From: Tetmemena sp. SeJ-2015
Taxonomy: Eukaryota > Ciliophora > Spirotrichea > Sporadotrichida > Oxytrichidae
DNA: 64,000 nucleotides
Direction of reading: 5' to 3'
NCBI GenBank assembly: GCA_027382625.1
Contig: JAJKFJ010021573.1
Span: forward strand, 1-64,000
The notes beneath the pieces were generated by a model, which was given only the letters and a program-made list of their open reading frames with translations, had not been told where the DNA came from and made no database searches. Positions 10,794 through 22,469 of the stretch are shown here, one piece after another. How positions within the stretch are numbered: the first letter of the stretch is position 1; each line of letters begins with the position of its first letter. The position numbers and the translations under genes were made by a program.

Positions 10794-12511
10794 ATGCCCA
10801 GGCGATTGCCAGTCAGGCCCGCAAAGTTAGTGGGCAACATTTTCGTGCTGTTCGTGATGTTAGTTATTAGCTTCGTTTACTACAACTATGTGTTCTTAGT
10901 ATGGGGACCTAAATGTCAAGGTAAGAATAATCTATTTGCATTCAACTTTAACTAAATTGCGTAGAAAATTTCGGAGCGATGATATTGCTGGCATTCTTTC
11001 ATGTTTTCTTCATACTGCTTGTGTGGTCTTTACTTCAGTCAATGACTACTGACCCAGGCTAAGTCCCTGTATTTTGGGTAAGAAATTAGCTAACAAGTTT
11101 ATCAATTGTAACAATGAGTGTAGGGTTTCCATTTGGGAGATGCAGAGAACAAGAGACGTCGCTATTGTCTAATGTGCAATGTGTTCAAGCCAGAGAGATG
11201 CCACCACTGCTCTGCCTGCAACAGGTGTGTGTTAAACATGGATCACCACTGCCCCTGGATAAACAACTGTGTAGGTTTCTGGAACCGCAAGTACTTCATG
11301 TTGCTGCTCATTTACGTGCTGCTCACAACCTATTTCGTGGGTATGTCCATGGGCTACGAGGTGTATCAGACTATAAAATGGGAAATGGACACTTACTACT
11401 ACTCAAGAACTCCCCATCAGCAGACTGAGTTAATTAGGGCTACCATGATTTAGCTGGCTTATCTCTTCAACTTAGTTTTTATAACTGCTTGATTGGAGGT
11501 CTGATGACATTCTTCCTCAAGTTCCACATCTACTTAATGCTCAATAACAAAACTACTATCGAAAATTTAGAGAAAAAGGGACAAACTTACATCAGCGCAT
11601 TTGACATTGGAAGAGAAAGGAACTTTTACTAAGTGTTCGGCACTAACCCCTGGCTGTGGCCCTTACCCATCGTAGCCAGCAGTGGCAAGCCATTGGGAGA
11701 TGGAATCTATTGGTCAGGCAAGGATAAGGAGGACACTTAGAGCAGTCAAAGAGATAGTCCCGATAAGAGAAGCTAATTCTCACCCAATTAAACCGCCACT
11801 CATTCAGTAGTTGGAAGCTAAATGAAGTCAAGTAACTTTTTATTTAAGCCTCTTAATTTGAATATAGCTGGAAGTTTGGCCTAAAGCCAATAACATCATG
11901 GGTAGGCTCCATCTTACGACAAGAGATTTAATGCAGTAGGTATGGGTTCAAACCACAGCAGAGCAGGCACGGGCAGTGGAGGAGTTCAAGGCAATAGACA
12001 AGCACTCAGTCCCTTGAATACAACCAATACGGGCAGTTCAACTTCTCTTAGTATCAGTAGTAGCAGCAAGAGGCATTTAACAAGGCCACTAACTTCCCTA
12101 AGCAGAACTTACACCAGTAGCAGTTCGCCAACTAGCAAATGACCTACGGAGAAAATCCTAACAATCAAATAGTCATCCACCAGCAGAACTAGAGAGAGGC
12201 TTTGAAGAATAATTTAAACTTGGCAATAATGCAAAACCACCAAAAGGCTTAAATGCTCTCCAAGAATCTTAACTCAAATAATTCTTGTTTCTTGTTTTAA
12301 CGCTTAGTAGCAGGTTGGCTATGGAAACTAAAACTCCAGACAAAATACCAATGCACAATTCTCAACTGCTTAGAACAGCGACAAGCCACACTTCTCTGGG
12401 AATCCTGCTTTCTAATAGTAGCAAAGACCTACTCTAGTAAGAGGAGTCCTTGCTGGCACAGGCGTCAATTCAGCAGCTCCAAAGTAAAAGCTTGCTAGGA
12501 AAAGATAATGA
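10794..12511 (+). CDS. DHHC palmitoyltransferase
   Basis: The N-terminus [17 protein letters not shown] leads into two membrane segments, then the cysteine-rich DHHC domain: [20 protein letters not shown] followed by [20 protein letters not shown]. The DHHC tetrapeptide that carries the acyl intermediate is intact. Two further membrane spans follow, then the TTIE and [14 protein letters not shown] motifs typical of the family after the last span. The enzyme acylates cysteines of membrane-associated proteins. The tail after residue about 290 is long, Ser/Gln-rich and disordered. Introns at 10921-10964 and 11078-11123. A 10-nt IES (11473-11482) breaks the fourth span. A further frame change occurs near 12040-12060 and one near 12280-12310. 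UGA stop at 12509-12511. Confidence 0.9.
11473..11482 (+). other. Micro-IES, 10 nt, pointer AACT
   Basis: AACT at 11469-11472 and 11483-11486. Without removal the frame meets UGA at 11490. After removal it reads [19 protein letters not shown], continuous with the family. Confidence 0.8.
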
Positions 12512-12815
12512 AAGTTCTCTCTCTTTGCATGTTTATACTTCTCTTTCTCTTTAATCAAATCCAAGTCTCTAATAAGTCAGAGTATGACTATAGGAGATTT
12601 ATATAAATGATATTGATGCTTCAAATTTTCCTTATATTTATCCCTTTACCTTAATCAAATTACTCTTATGGACTAATTGAAACTTTTAACCCATATTTGC
12701 TTGAATATCAATATGTATGATATCACAAAATAAATATTTGTTTGCAACATAATTTTTGGAAAATATAATTTTGATAAAATCTTCTCTAGCATGAGTAAGC
12801 TCTTTATGAAATAGG

Positions 12816-14881
12816 TCAATAAAATCTGCTTGTCATTTTATTTTGAGATGCCATTTTGTTGGCAGAGTTCTCCTCCTTGATTTTGGCGATGTAGGTCTTT
12901 TTGAACTTGTACTTCTCAGGGTCAATCGAATCGTAGATCTAAGCTGTGTTGACCTTCTGTTCTGCCCAGTCCTTGGTGTCTCTCTGCTTCATCTTCTCAA
13001 ACTTCAGATTCCAAATCAGCTTCTTGTTATGATAAATAAGTTATTTGAAAGGGTGTCAGGGAAGCGGTTGAAGTTCTCAAACCTCTTCTCGTTTACCTCC
13101 TGGCCCTTCAACTCCTACCTCTTAGTTTGCCTACTGAACTTTATATTCATCAGGTATGGTTGAATCTAGCTCCTCTCTGCTAATATAAACATTTATGAAC
13201 GTTCTCCTCTCAAGAGTGTTGTTCATTGTTGTGGAGTTGTTAATACTGATCCCTTGGTTTCTGGAGTAACTCTAGTTGTGCAGTTGAGGAAGGGAGTAAG
13301 ACTTGTCCATGCCTCTTTTCTAGATCTTGGCGGCTGAGTTGTCGGGAGTTTCGAAGGTAGAGGCTGAAGGGTGTTGATGTAACTAAACCTGAGTCTTGCT
13401 GAAGAGCCCCAACTCCTCTCTAGTATCATCTTGGTTATTGTCTCCATTGTGGTAGTTGCTTGCATTCATGTGGTTGTCCAAGCGACTGCTGCTAGATCCA
13501 TTCAGCAGATTGTCTTTTATTCGCACACCTAGTTTCAAAGTATGGGATGAAATGATTGTAAAATTAAGAGTGTATTGATATAGTAAATCACTGTGGTGGC
13601 TTCCACATCCTCCTTTGCGACTCCTTGTGGTATATTTTTCTTGGGTTGCTGGGGTCGATGTAGACAGTCTTGCTCTGCACCGCCTCTTGAAAGTTGCTTC
13701 CAGTCTCTCCTGCATTTATGGATTGTATGTTCTGGTCTGAGGTGTTGTGAGACTGACTGTTCCTCTTTTCTTCTTCCTCAATGGCTCTGATTGCCTTCAA
13801 CTCCTCGATGTCCTTGATCTTTGCGTAAACAGTCCTCGTGATGTCAGCAGCATCTTTCTGATAAAGTGAGTGATCTAGATCCTGTCGAGTGTCTTTTAGC
13901 GGAAGTCCACCACTGACTGCAAACAAGAGTCGTGGAAGAAGCTTATCATTTGAGTGATCTCCTTAGCAGGGTTCATGAACTCAATGAAGTCTGATCGCTC
14001 TATCAAGTCAATATTTATAACCAAATATTACTATAAAGTTAATAAAAAATAATTAAATTACTTATTTTACAGATAAAATATCGTGGTATTTTAAGTTAGA
14101 GTTTTTTAGTTGAATTTATAACTATTCGATTAAGCATTAATCTCTAATCATCTTTCATAATTGAAACTTCTTCGTATGAGATGTCTGTAAATAGTTACCT
14201 TTGTTATAAGTTTATAACAACTCCTATAGTGAGAAATGTAGTCCACAACTAAACGGTGGACATTTTAAAACTCTTCAATTATTATTTTTGTTCAATTACT
14301 ATTTTCATTTAAATTTAAGTTATATTGTTTGGGAAAATCTAACTCACTAGAGTTTCTATATCAGTCTGCACAAGCTTCTTGCCTGAATTAGTGGGTACTT
14401 TACTTCCCTTGGGGATATTTAATTTGAGCAGTCCTCTGAAAAAGCAGTCTAGAAAGAAGTGGAACTCGTCTCTTGAGAATTCATTCTCGTTGTTGAAGCC
14501 GAATATTATCATCATGTTTTGCATTATCGTCTCAAACTTACCCTGAATTGAAATCAAAATCACAGCGAATAGTTCTAGAGTGTCTATCCTGCCTATCTTG
14601 CTTGTGTCCATTACTCTGAATAGTAATTATAATGATAGTTCGGCAAGAGCAGGTCTTTTATTGGAGAGCACTGTCATCTCCTCAGCTGAGTCAAACCACA
14701 GTTTGATGGGAGCAGCCCCTCTCCTCGTCATAGTAGTCACCACTTGTCTGAATGTTTCTTAAGTCCAACCAGAGCACAGATCCGCAAATGAGTCTGGAAT
14801 ACACTGAGGCGCTAGGCTATTATGGTAGATCTTTTTGAACTACTCCAAGCTTATTTCATTGCTCTGGGCAAGCGACTACAT
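12816..14881 (-). CDS. EF-hand-containing protein with a disordered C-terminal half
   Basis: Starts MQSLAQSNEISLEQFKKIYH (Met at 14879-14881). Residues about 80-180 form an EF-hand pair: MDTSKIGRIDTLELFAVILI as a calcium-binding loop (D-x-S-x-x-G-x-I-D-x-x-E), then a second hand around FSRDEFHFFLDCFFRGLL. After an insert of about 330 nt (14010-14338) come IERSDFIEFMNPAKEITQMI and a coiled segment (IKDIEELKAIRAIEEEEKRN). The C-terminal half is polar, with a conserved-looking basic end (YKFKKTYIAKIKEENSANKM). The architecture recalls flagellar EF-hand proteins, but I cannot name a family. Frame changes near 13900, 13500-13590 and 13030 point to further IESs. UGA at 12816-12818. Confidence 0.65.
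14010..14338 (-). other. Non-coding insert (IES or intron) inside the EF-hand gene, with two hairpins
   Basis: AT-rich segment between two coding pieces of the EF-hand protein; exact pointers not resolved. It contains a perfect 9-bp hairpin (14201-14209 with 14212-14220, loop 2 nt) and a 6-bp hairpin with GTCCAC/GTGGAC arms (14241-14246 and 14256-14261, loop 9 nt). Confidence 0.5.
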
Positions 14882-14992
14882 TACTTCTGATTATATTTTA
14901 ATTTTTAATCTCACCCTCCTCTCTCATTTCTGTTCTTCATAATGAACTGTGAGTAAAATCCTAGTGTTTTAAAGAATTATAATTAGGCTAAA

Positions 14993-15723
14993 ATGAGGAA
15001 AGCATCGCAGTCACCAACGCAATTCATAGAGGAACTCAAAACTCAATTTGTGGTGGTCTCTAAGGCTGGCAAGGCAAGTGAGCAAATGTACGTTAATCTC
15101 TAGAAGAAGGAGTTCCACAGCGAATTAAGATACAGTAAACCTGAGACGCCTAAGTTATATCAAGTGAGTTACAAATTATTTCATTCACTTAGTGTTAACT
15201 CAATAACTTAGGATGTCAAAAAAATAGTGAACTAGAGAACGCAAAAAATTAATGAGCTCAAGGAAAGCATCAAGGATAATAAAGTACTGCAAAGTGTGTT
15301 TAGAAGTATTACCAGGGACAAGAGACAGGTAAAGTGAAACTACTCAAAAATATTTTACAAAGTTTATATAACCTCTTTAGGAACTGACAGACCCTAAGAA
15401 AGTCATCCCCACTCTTAATGAGTTTGGAAGCCTCCCAAAATTGTAAGCAATTACGCATAATTACTATAATATTTTGTTAGTTGGACTAAAAAGGAGTGCA
15501 AACTTCACATTAGCTCTCTCGATAGAGGCTCTTTAGAGGAGAAGCGTCGATTAAAGGAAGTGTAAGTAACTTCTTCAGTTTATAATTCTTCTCTAGTTAA
15601 GAGCTTGATATGTCCAGATTCATGCGAGAAAATCCTCATTTGTATCAATAAGAACCTCTCACCCAGAGATATCATACTAAAGACAATCTCATCATTATAT
15701 TTAGCGATATGAGTAATCGGTGA
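14993..15723 (+). CDS. Small charged coiled-coil protein, five exons
   Basis: MRKASQSPTQFIEELKTQF to DNLIIIFSDMSNR with UGA at 15721-15723, about 180 residues. Four GT..AG introns of roughly 35-52 nt are visible, and splicing them gives one uninterrupted frame with no IES needed, so this is a useful intron control for the window. The protein is basic, with helical stretches such as VNQRTQKINELKESIKDNK and LEEKRRLKEVQELDMSRFMR. It is not recognised; the composition suggests a structural or ciliary protein (inference). It is divergently transcribed from the EF-hand gene across a gap of about 110 bp. Confidence 0.7.
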
Positions 15724-15865
15724 AAATCGAAGTTAGTTATTGATGAACGAGCAATCCTGAACTGAATTAGACATTACATTTATTGCTTTTAATTTAAAAA
15801 TGAACGGTTAGATAAACTTCGACAGGCATCTTTACTATTAAAGTAAAAATATAAATTCTATCTTT

Positions 15866-17542
15866 ATGATGATGATGGAGAAAGCTCACTACAAAAGGTA
15901 TTGAGAGAGCCCCTTCTACCTAAACGGCAAATGAGCATGGATCAGGGCAACATGAGTACGGTTTTAAAAGAGCTAAAAGCAACTACTCTCCCTCTAATGA
16001 CTGCAGTGGGAATTTCAAACGTGCTCTATACTAATCTGCATTCTTTCTATCCGCTTTACATGGAAACAAACTTCCCTTCCTTAAAGTCCACGCATTTTGG
16101 AATCATCATGTCAACTTTTGAGGTTGCTAACCTTATCACTTCTCTAGTGCTAGGTTTGTACATAGGAAAGCTCAAACGAAGAAATTTAATCATCTACTCT
16201 TACATCATTCTTTTCTTTGGGACTTTTGCATTTACCTTTCTCAATATCCTTGATGCCTCTCAGACTGTGCTCTTTTTTGTTCTCAGCACCATATTTATAT
16301 GCTCTTTAAATATCATTAGGATATTCAGAGTGGTGTAGGGATTGTCAAGTGCCGCCATTCAGATTGCTGCCTATTCTTTTGCAACCAATGAAATGTGCAC
16401 AGAAAAGGATAAGTACATAGGCTACGTTGAGATGGCACTTGGTCTCGGAGATATGATGGGGCCAGCAATAGGAGGAGTAGTTTTTGGGCTAATGGGTTAT
16501 ATCGGAACTTTCATAGTTTTCAGTGCTATCATTATTTTTAAACCTTTCTAGAAATTTATATTGATTATGACTGGAGTAATCAGTTCTATCCTTACAATTC
16601 CTAAAAGACTTAATTAGAAATCAGCTCCTCTCAGAAAGATGAACTCTTCCAGAAGATAAACAGAAGGAGGTGGTGGCTATTCCCCAATTGGAGATAACTA
16701 AATGCAGTCTGGTAGGAATGCACAACAGGTTGATGACTCTGGGTCCTCAAGAGGAGGGGAATTCAGCGAATCGTTTGAGTACAAGCAACTAACCTACTCA
16801 GAATTCTTCAAGCATCCCAAATCAATACTCTGCTTACTCTCTGCTACTTTCTCAGTCATCTTCACTCTATATAATACCAAACTTCATTCAATTAAATTAT
16901 TTCATTTATATCTGGATTGCATCTTAGCAGTCCACTTACACTCAACCTATGGAATTGAGCATGACTAAATTGGAATGATATTCTTCTTGTCCAGTATCAC
17001 ATATGTTGCAGGAGCGCCTCTATCTTCCTATCTCTCAACTTTCATAAACAGAAGGTTCGTAGCATTCTTTGCGTTCCTTTTCATGATAGTTCAAAATATA
17101 CTGGCTGGTCCCAGCTAAATAAAATTAAGTCTATAAATGTTTGGGTTGACTGATAACGTATATGTGCTGATGGGTGGTATATCTATGATGGGTTTCAACC
17201 TAAGCATGGCTCTGGTCCCTCTTCTCTCAGAGTTAATTGAAACTCTAGAAGAGATGGACGTCTACGAACCTGATAAAATTTGCGATATGACAGCAAGTAT
17301 GTTCAACGCAATCTACTTTAGTTATTTATGAATAAATACAGGTTCAATTTAAATTTCAATGAATGTTCAACTTGGGCAACCTACTTGCACCATTGGTTGC
17401 AGGAGTTCTGTTTGACATTTATGGATATAAACTGACCTGTGACTACATCTTGATCTCTAATATTACTTTTTGCATTGTATACTACTTCGTAATGTTGTAT
17501 AAACAAGAGTTTAGAATCAATGTTGCACCTGTGGATTACTGA
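15866..17542 (+). CDS. Major facilitator superfamily transporter
   Basis: A run of hydrophobic spans with MFS signature features: STHFGIIMSTFEVANLITSL (span 2), LGLYIGKLKRRN (G-x-x-x-G-K/R-x-R-R loop motif between spans 2 and 3), then LGDMMGPAIGGVVFGLMGY (motif C-like G-x-x-x-G-P-x-x-G-G in span 5). The C-terminal half has GMIFFLSSITYVAGAPLSSY and FNLGNLLAPLVAGVLFDIYG. The span pattern resembles SLC18B1/SV2-type organic solute carriers; the substrate is unknown. A central hydrophilic loop with Gly/Ser runs separates the halves. IESs are likely at 15898-15905 (6-8 nt) and about 16880-16915, and one at 17319-17365. UGA at 17540-17542. Confidence 0.85.
17319..17365 (+). other. IES, 47 nt, pointer TT (alternative 9-nt repeat nearby)
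   Basis: With TT pointers at 17317-17318 and 17366-17367 the joined protein reads FNAIYFNLGNLLAP, matching the MFS span 11 pattern. A longer direct repeat, ATGTTCAAC, at 17299-17307 and 17363-17371 offers an alternative in-frame junction that would delete four or five residues. Confidence 0.55.
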
Positions 17543-17661
17543 TAAAGCTGTTATATTCCTTTAATTATTCTTGCATCTCTCTTTAATATGATAATACAAA
17601 AGTTTAACATTGAATTAATTAATTCTGATAAATTGGTTGTCAATTCTTTAGTAGCCTGAAA

Positions 17662-18965
17662 TCATTTATGTTGAGAGTGATCAATAGCTTGAGGATGCTG
17701 ACTGTGTTGCTACTGTTGTAAATCAAAGTGTCGTAGGCATGTTAAAATGCTCTCTGAACTCTCTTGATATTTTAAAATTAAAGTACACATAATATTGAAG
17801 GCATTAAAACCTATATCGATAGTGGGGTCTTGTGGATTCTCCACGCACAGTCTACCCTTATTTCTTTCGTCGTAGTACTGCCATCCTCTCTTTACTTTCT
17901 TGAAATAGAATCCATCCTGTCTAATTGATATTCCTATCTCATCATAGTTGAATTTAAAATAAAATAAGTATTTATGGTATTTTGTTCCATACAACTCAAA
18001 GAAATCAATCAAGTGCTTCCCAAGGTCTATCTACTCTGTGCCTCCTCGTTTGTAAGCCATTTAAAGATAGCTTGTTACCAGCATTGTGAGCAAGAAAGAT
18101 GAAATACCACCTGAGTAAGTTTCATTAAGCTGTCTGCACTTCAAAAATGCTTTGAGCACAATCATTAGTGGCTTCAATTCTGGATATTTGATCATCAAGT
18201 TTCTCACTAACTTTACGCAGTAGATTCCATTTGTTCTGTTGAAGCTGATGTCAACGTTGCAAGAGGTCTCTTTATCTTGAAGCTAAAATAAAGCTTAATG
18301 ATGGGAACCTTGGCGTGCTTTATCGGCTCGATTGACTTGCAAACTCCACTCTTTAGAAGAGCATTCGAAATTTTGTTGATCATTGTAATGTCTTTTTATT
18401 CAGGCAAATAAACTAGCATGTCCACATCTGAGTTTGGAAGATCCAGTCCTGAGGCGCAAGAACCAAAAATCATTACCTTTGCGTCTGGGTAGCAGTTCTA
18501 AAAGATGTCTTAGAGCCTAGAGACAACTCTTCTTCTCGCAACTTAATCCTCAGTAGTAGTTGAAATGTATCTGACGAAATCTAAAATCTCGTTGTGCAAA
18601 TATATTTGAGCATCCTTTATTTTCAAAGTGTCGTCTGTTACCCAAGGGTATTCTTCTTCTCGATTATACTTTTACGCTATTCTGGTTTCTAAATCCTCCT
18701 TTTAAAATATTTCCTTGGTTTGGTTTAGATTATTCTTGGCAGGCATGGTAGTAAATTAATCCTTGACTTATATAGGTTTGGATGAATCTATGAATGGAAG
18801 GAAGTCTTAATCATCTAGAAATGAACTCTTGCTCTTTATTTCTTCACCGTTCTCTTGTTCTACTTTTTGACTTTTGGAATTGAGTTGCTCAAGCTTCTAA
18901 GCCTCTGTTAGGTTCTTTAGATATTCTTTATGCTGCTACTTTGCTAGTCGCTTCTTTACGTTCAT
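17662..18965 (-). CDS. Non-canonical poly(A) polymerase, Trf4/PAPD5-like
   Basis: About 430 residues. After a charged N-terminus comes the Trf4-family core: LHNEILDFVRYIS, then the nucleotidyltransferase motif IFGSCASGLDLPNSDVDMLV, with the G-S and D-x-D residues that bind Mg-NTP intact, then CNVDISFNRTNG with the third carboxylate, and the central domain LIMVLKAFLKCRQLNETYSG plus GISSFLLTMLVTSYLQ. The PAP-associated segment follows (VENPQDPTIDIGFNAFNIM). These enzymes add short A tails to nuclear RNAs in TRAMP-like complexes. The C-terminus is Gln/His-rich (QQQHSQHPQAIDHSQHK). A 6-nt IES lies at 18285-18290. Start is MNVKKRLAKQQ; UGA at 17662-17664. Confidence 0.9.
18285..18290 (-). other. 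Micro-IES, 6 nt, pointer AGCTT
   Basis: AAGCT copies (+ strand) at 18280-18284 and 18291-18295. Removal of 11 nt joins KVPIIKL to QDKETSCNVDISF, exactly the Trf4 family sequence. Confidence 0.8.
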
Positions 18966-19087
18966 TTTAAGTCTATTTATTAGTTTTATAATAGGAGTTG
19001 TCGCTTAATATTAACAATCAATGTTTTTATTACTGTGAATATATGAAGAGCATAAACTACCATGTAATAAAAGATAAATTGGGAACA

Positions 19088-20411
19088 ATGGCATAGAGAT
19101 CTGCAAATCAAATATAAGAGTAAGTTCCTTCAAGATTATCACATAAGCTTTTATACTATAATATTAATAGGGACTCATTTGACATCTAAGAAGAAGATGA
19201 TAGCTTCAGTGTAGTCAATTTAGTAAGAAAGGAAAGTTTAGAAGGAACTCAGGCAGATGATAACAACAAAATGCAAGTTGATAGTAGACTATATAACAAA
19301 AAGTCTCTCAGAAATACTCTTAAGAACGCCTAAAGTGGAGACAGAGTTAACTCAGAAAGTTCGGCAGATGAAGATTTGGAAAGTAAAAATTTTCAAAGAA
19401 CAAAAGGCTCTCCAAGTAGAAGATAAAATAGACCAATAACGTAGGAAGAGATCAGAATAAGAGATTCATATCATAGAATGTTTGTGTGGAGTAGAGTCTT
19501 AATAGCAATGTCAATGGTAGGAATGATACTCTCCGCAATATTTGGTTTAGTATAGTTGTATATCAAGGCTAACATTACGAATTACTTGTCATACAAGAGC
19601 CCTATGCTTGATTACTTGTTCACTTATCAGCCAAGAAATTCTAATTCCACTATCCTTGGATTTTAATTAATTTTCCTTGATTTCATTTATCTGATTGAGG
19701 TATATTTCTGCTTCTAATGGAGAATAAAATACTTCTGACTCAAACACCACAGTTTCAACAGAGTCTTTCATTGTTGTGAACTTCGACCAAGAAAGATTGA
19801 GCTACATCTTATACTTTGGCATAATATTTTGCCTGATAGCTTTCTTGCAATCTTTTGTAGGATACTTGTTTGTTCAGCCCCTTCTCTAGAAAGCTCAAGC
19901 CAAAGAAAAATCTAGAGTTGGGGAATCTGATGTTGAAATTTATACGGACCACTAAGATTCTCAAGTGAGTGACGACTTATCTCCCTCCCATTCTAGGAAT
20001 GGAAAGTCAAAGAATCCACCAGAACTGAACCACATCCACATCGCAACCTTTAAGTAGATGCTTGCTATTCTATTCATAGTGGCACTATTCTTTTTAGGTT
20101 GCTTCCTATACATGAGCTACACTGAGACGCAAAAAACTCTCTTAAAGTGGATTGAAGATCAAATTTCTGTTCAAAACTTTGACTAAATCCTCAAAAATAG
20201 CTCCAACAAGGAAAACTTTGATGAAGTCAGGGCGAAGTAAGCAGTAGAAGAGATTATAAACTGGCAGAGATTAATGGCATAAAGATTCCTCGGATTAGGT
20301 CTTGCTATGGTGCACCTGTTTGTAGTAATTGGATTCACGACTCTCAGCATAGTTTGCATTTATAGCACTCATCAGCTTTCAAGAAACCAAAAGAGGACTG
20401 AGGAGGATTGA
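19088..20411 (+). CDS. Multi-pass membrane protein, unknown family
   Basis: MAQRSANQIQEEDSF, then a 50-nt GT..AG intron (about 19122-19170), an acidic Ser-rich cytosolic region, and four or five membrane spans: VLIAMSMVGMILSAIFGLVQ, a second one around LGFQLIFLDFIYLIEVYFCF, then YILYFGIIFCLIAFLQSFVG, MLAILFIVALFFLGCFLYMS and LGLAMVHLFVVIGFTTLSIV. A long loop with TETQKTLLKWIEDQISVQNF lies between the last two. Topology is tetraspanin-like but the cysteine motifs of tetraspanins are absent, so I do not assign a family. An unresolved insert near 19660-19750 switches frame between the first and second halves. UGA at 20409-20411. Confidence 0.65.
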
Positions 20412-20490
20412 TGATGTATTAATTTATTCTATTGCTAAATGATATATTTGTAAATACGCATAGTAGATATGTTATTAAATTAAATGAAGT

Positions 20491-22177
20491 TCAATATTCT
20501 CTTGGAGTTTTGCTCCTTAAGATTTTAGGTAAGATACTATTTTTAGTTTAGTTAGTTAAATCAGAAATAGATTGATCCTGAATCTTAAAATCTGCCTTTT
20601 AAACATGAATTCTAAAAGGACAATTTAATTTTAAAATTTTTTTTTCACATTTTATAATTACTATCAATTCAAAAATTAAAAATATTTGTTGAAAATAATT
20701 TTTTTTCTCAGAATCTAGTTTTTTAAAATTACCTTAAGTATATATGGCTATAATTTTTTCAAACTTACAAAAATAGCAATTCATTTTCTTGCAGGAAATA
20801 ACTATCTTCCAATTTTAATATATAAAGTAAAAATCAAGTAAATATAATCTTTAAAATTTCAAACTATATTTAAAAGCTGAAACTTCATGGATGCTAGAGT
20901 TTTTTCTTTCAGCAAGCCTGCCTTAATTTTCAAATACTTTATTGTCAATTAAATCTGTATTTTGCTGTTTTTAGAATTTGGATGGAGACTTGTCTTTTAA
21001 TTTTTGCAATGCTTTCATATATTTTAAATTGTCGAGCTCAATGAATTTCTTTGTATTTTTGAGACTTGACTTCACTGGTTTCCTTTTGAATTTGAATTTG
21101 CTTTAGTTCTTTCTTGAGTATCTCCTCCTTCTTCTCCAGTTTCATCTTTAGCCTATTTACCTCTCTATCATCTATGACTGTCTCTGGTGAACTCTAATTC
21201 TCTTAAATGTGGTTAAAATGAGATTTTTAGGTCTGAGATTTAGGTATTGTGAATTTTGCAAAAGTCGTATTCTCCTTCTTCTTTTTCTAAAAATCCTGAG
21301 CATCAATAAACTTGGAATACTTAAGTGAGTCAATCTTGGACATTCGCTTTACTTTAACATCTCTGGTTGTAAGATTTCCACGATTAATAAAGCTCTCATT
21401 AACTATTTAGTCATTTGAATTTATTATCCTATTCAGATTACTCTAGTTATTTTCAATCATGATTTGAGGATTTTCATACTTTAGTAAGCCACTCTCTATG
21501 AAGTTATTTGTGAGTTAACTCATTCTTTCCTTTTGAGTGACTTATTTATAGTTGTTGAATTGGGATTTCAACTTTTCATAAAAATGCTCTGCCTTTTTCT
21601 CCTGGTCTAGAATATGAGTAAGATTTTTTCTAGAGGACATGATTTCTGAGTGAGACTGGTTCAGCTTGTCTGGACTGATAGCTCTACTTTATAAAGAAAA
21701 TATAGAGATACTAGTTTTATCAGAGATAAGGGGAAGAGAGGGCGACTTAGCTGTGAACTTACTCTCAGGAGAGAAATTAGAGTTTGAAGAGATGGATCTC
21801 GGGAAATGAGGAGGTGCTCTTTTCTCAGGGCTACTTAATAAGTAGTCAAAGGTTTTTCTTCTATTGTAGAAGTTCAAGCTGGAAGATGGAAAATAATTAA
21901 ACTTAATAAGAAGCTTCGTGCTTACTTGGCTGTCTTAACCCTAGTTTTAAGCAACTTGGTTTATTTTAGTTAATCTTTAGTAGTTTGAAGTCTTTAGCTT
22001 TCTTTACTCAAGATTGTGTTGTTTTTCTTCTTAATTGCTCGATAATGTTTTTTGTTCGTGGTTAAGATCAAAGACTTAAGTTTCCTTTGTTGTTCTGGGT
22101 CTATCTCTGCTTAGGATTGCCTTTAGATAAATAAGATTTAGCTAAAACTTTTGATCCTGCTTTTTCAACACGTTCAT
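20491..22177 (-). CDS. Coiled-coil, Ser/Lys-rich protein
   Basis: MNVLKKQDQKFQLNLIYLK begins a Gln/Lys-rich region. A GT..AG intron of about 46 nt (about 21885-21930) precedes FYNRRKTFDYLLSSPEKRAP, followed by a long open frame (Leu/Lys/Ser/Asn-rich) with a coiled coil near VNRLKMKLEKKEEILKKELK and a Lys-rich end (YMKALQKLKDKSPSKFQKQQ). A final short piece, KADFKIQDQSISDLTNQTKN, just before the UGA at 20491-20493 looks coding and is separated by an AT-only stretch (20610-20885) that is probably an IES. No family recognised. Confidence 0.6.
20610..20885 (-). other. AT-rich probable IES, about 275 nt
   Basis: Sharp drop in GC and codon-like composition between two coding pieces of the coiled-coil gene. 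Pointers were not determined. Confidence 0.4.
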
Positions 22178-22469
22178 ATTATACAACAAGTATAAGTAAT
22201 TTCTTTTTAGGTATCTACAAATGGATACTTAAAGATAAATATAATATAATTTACACTCTTGTTTATTTAAAAAGGAATAGAAATCAAATGAAATAAATGC
22301 ATATCTACCATTTAAAGATATATTTAAATTAATTAAGAATAAGAAACTTCGACTTGCAAAAAAAATCTATGTTGCCTTTATTTGCAATTTTAGAATAAAA
22401 CTTTTAATTTTGAATGTGATTGCATAATTTGCAATTGTTTTTTTTAATTAATGTTAAACAATATTTTTT

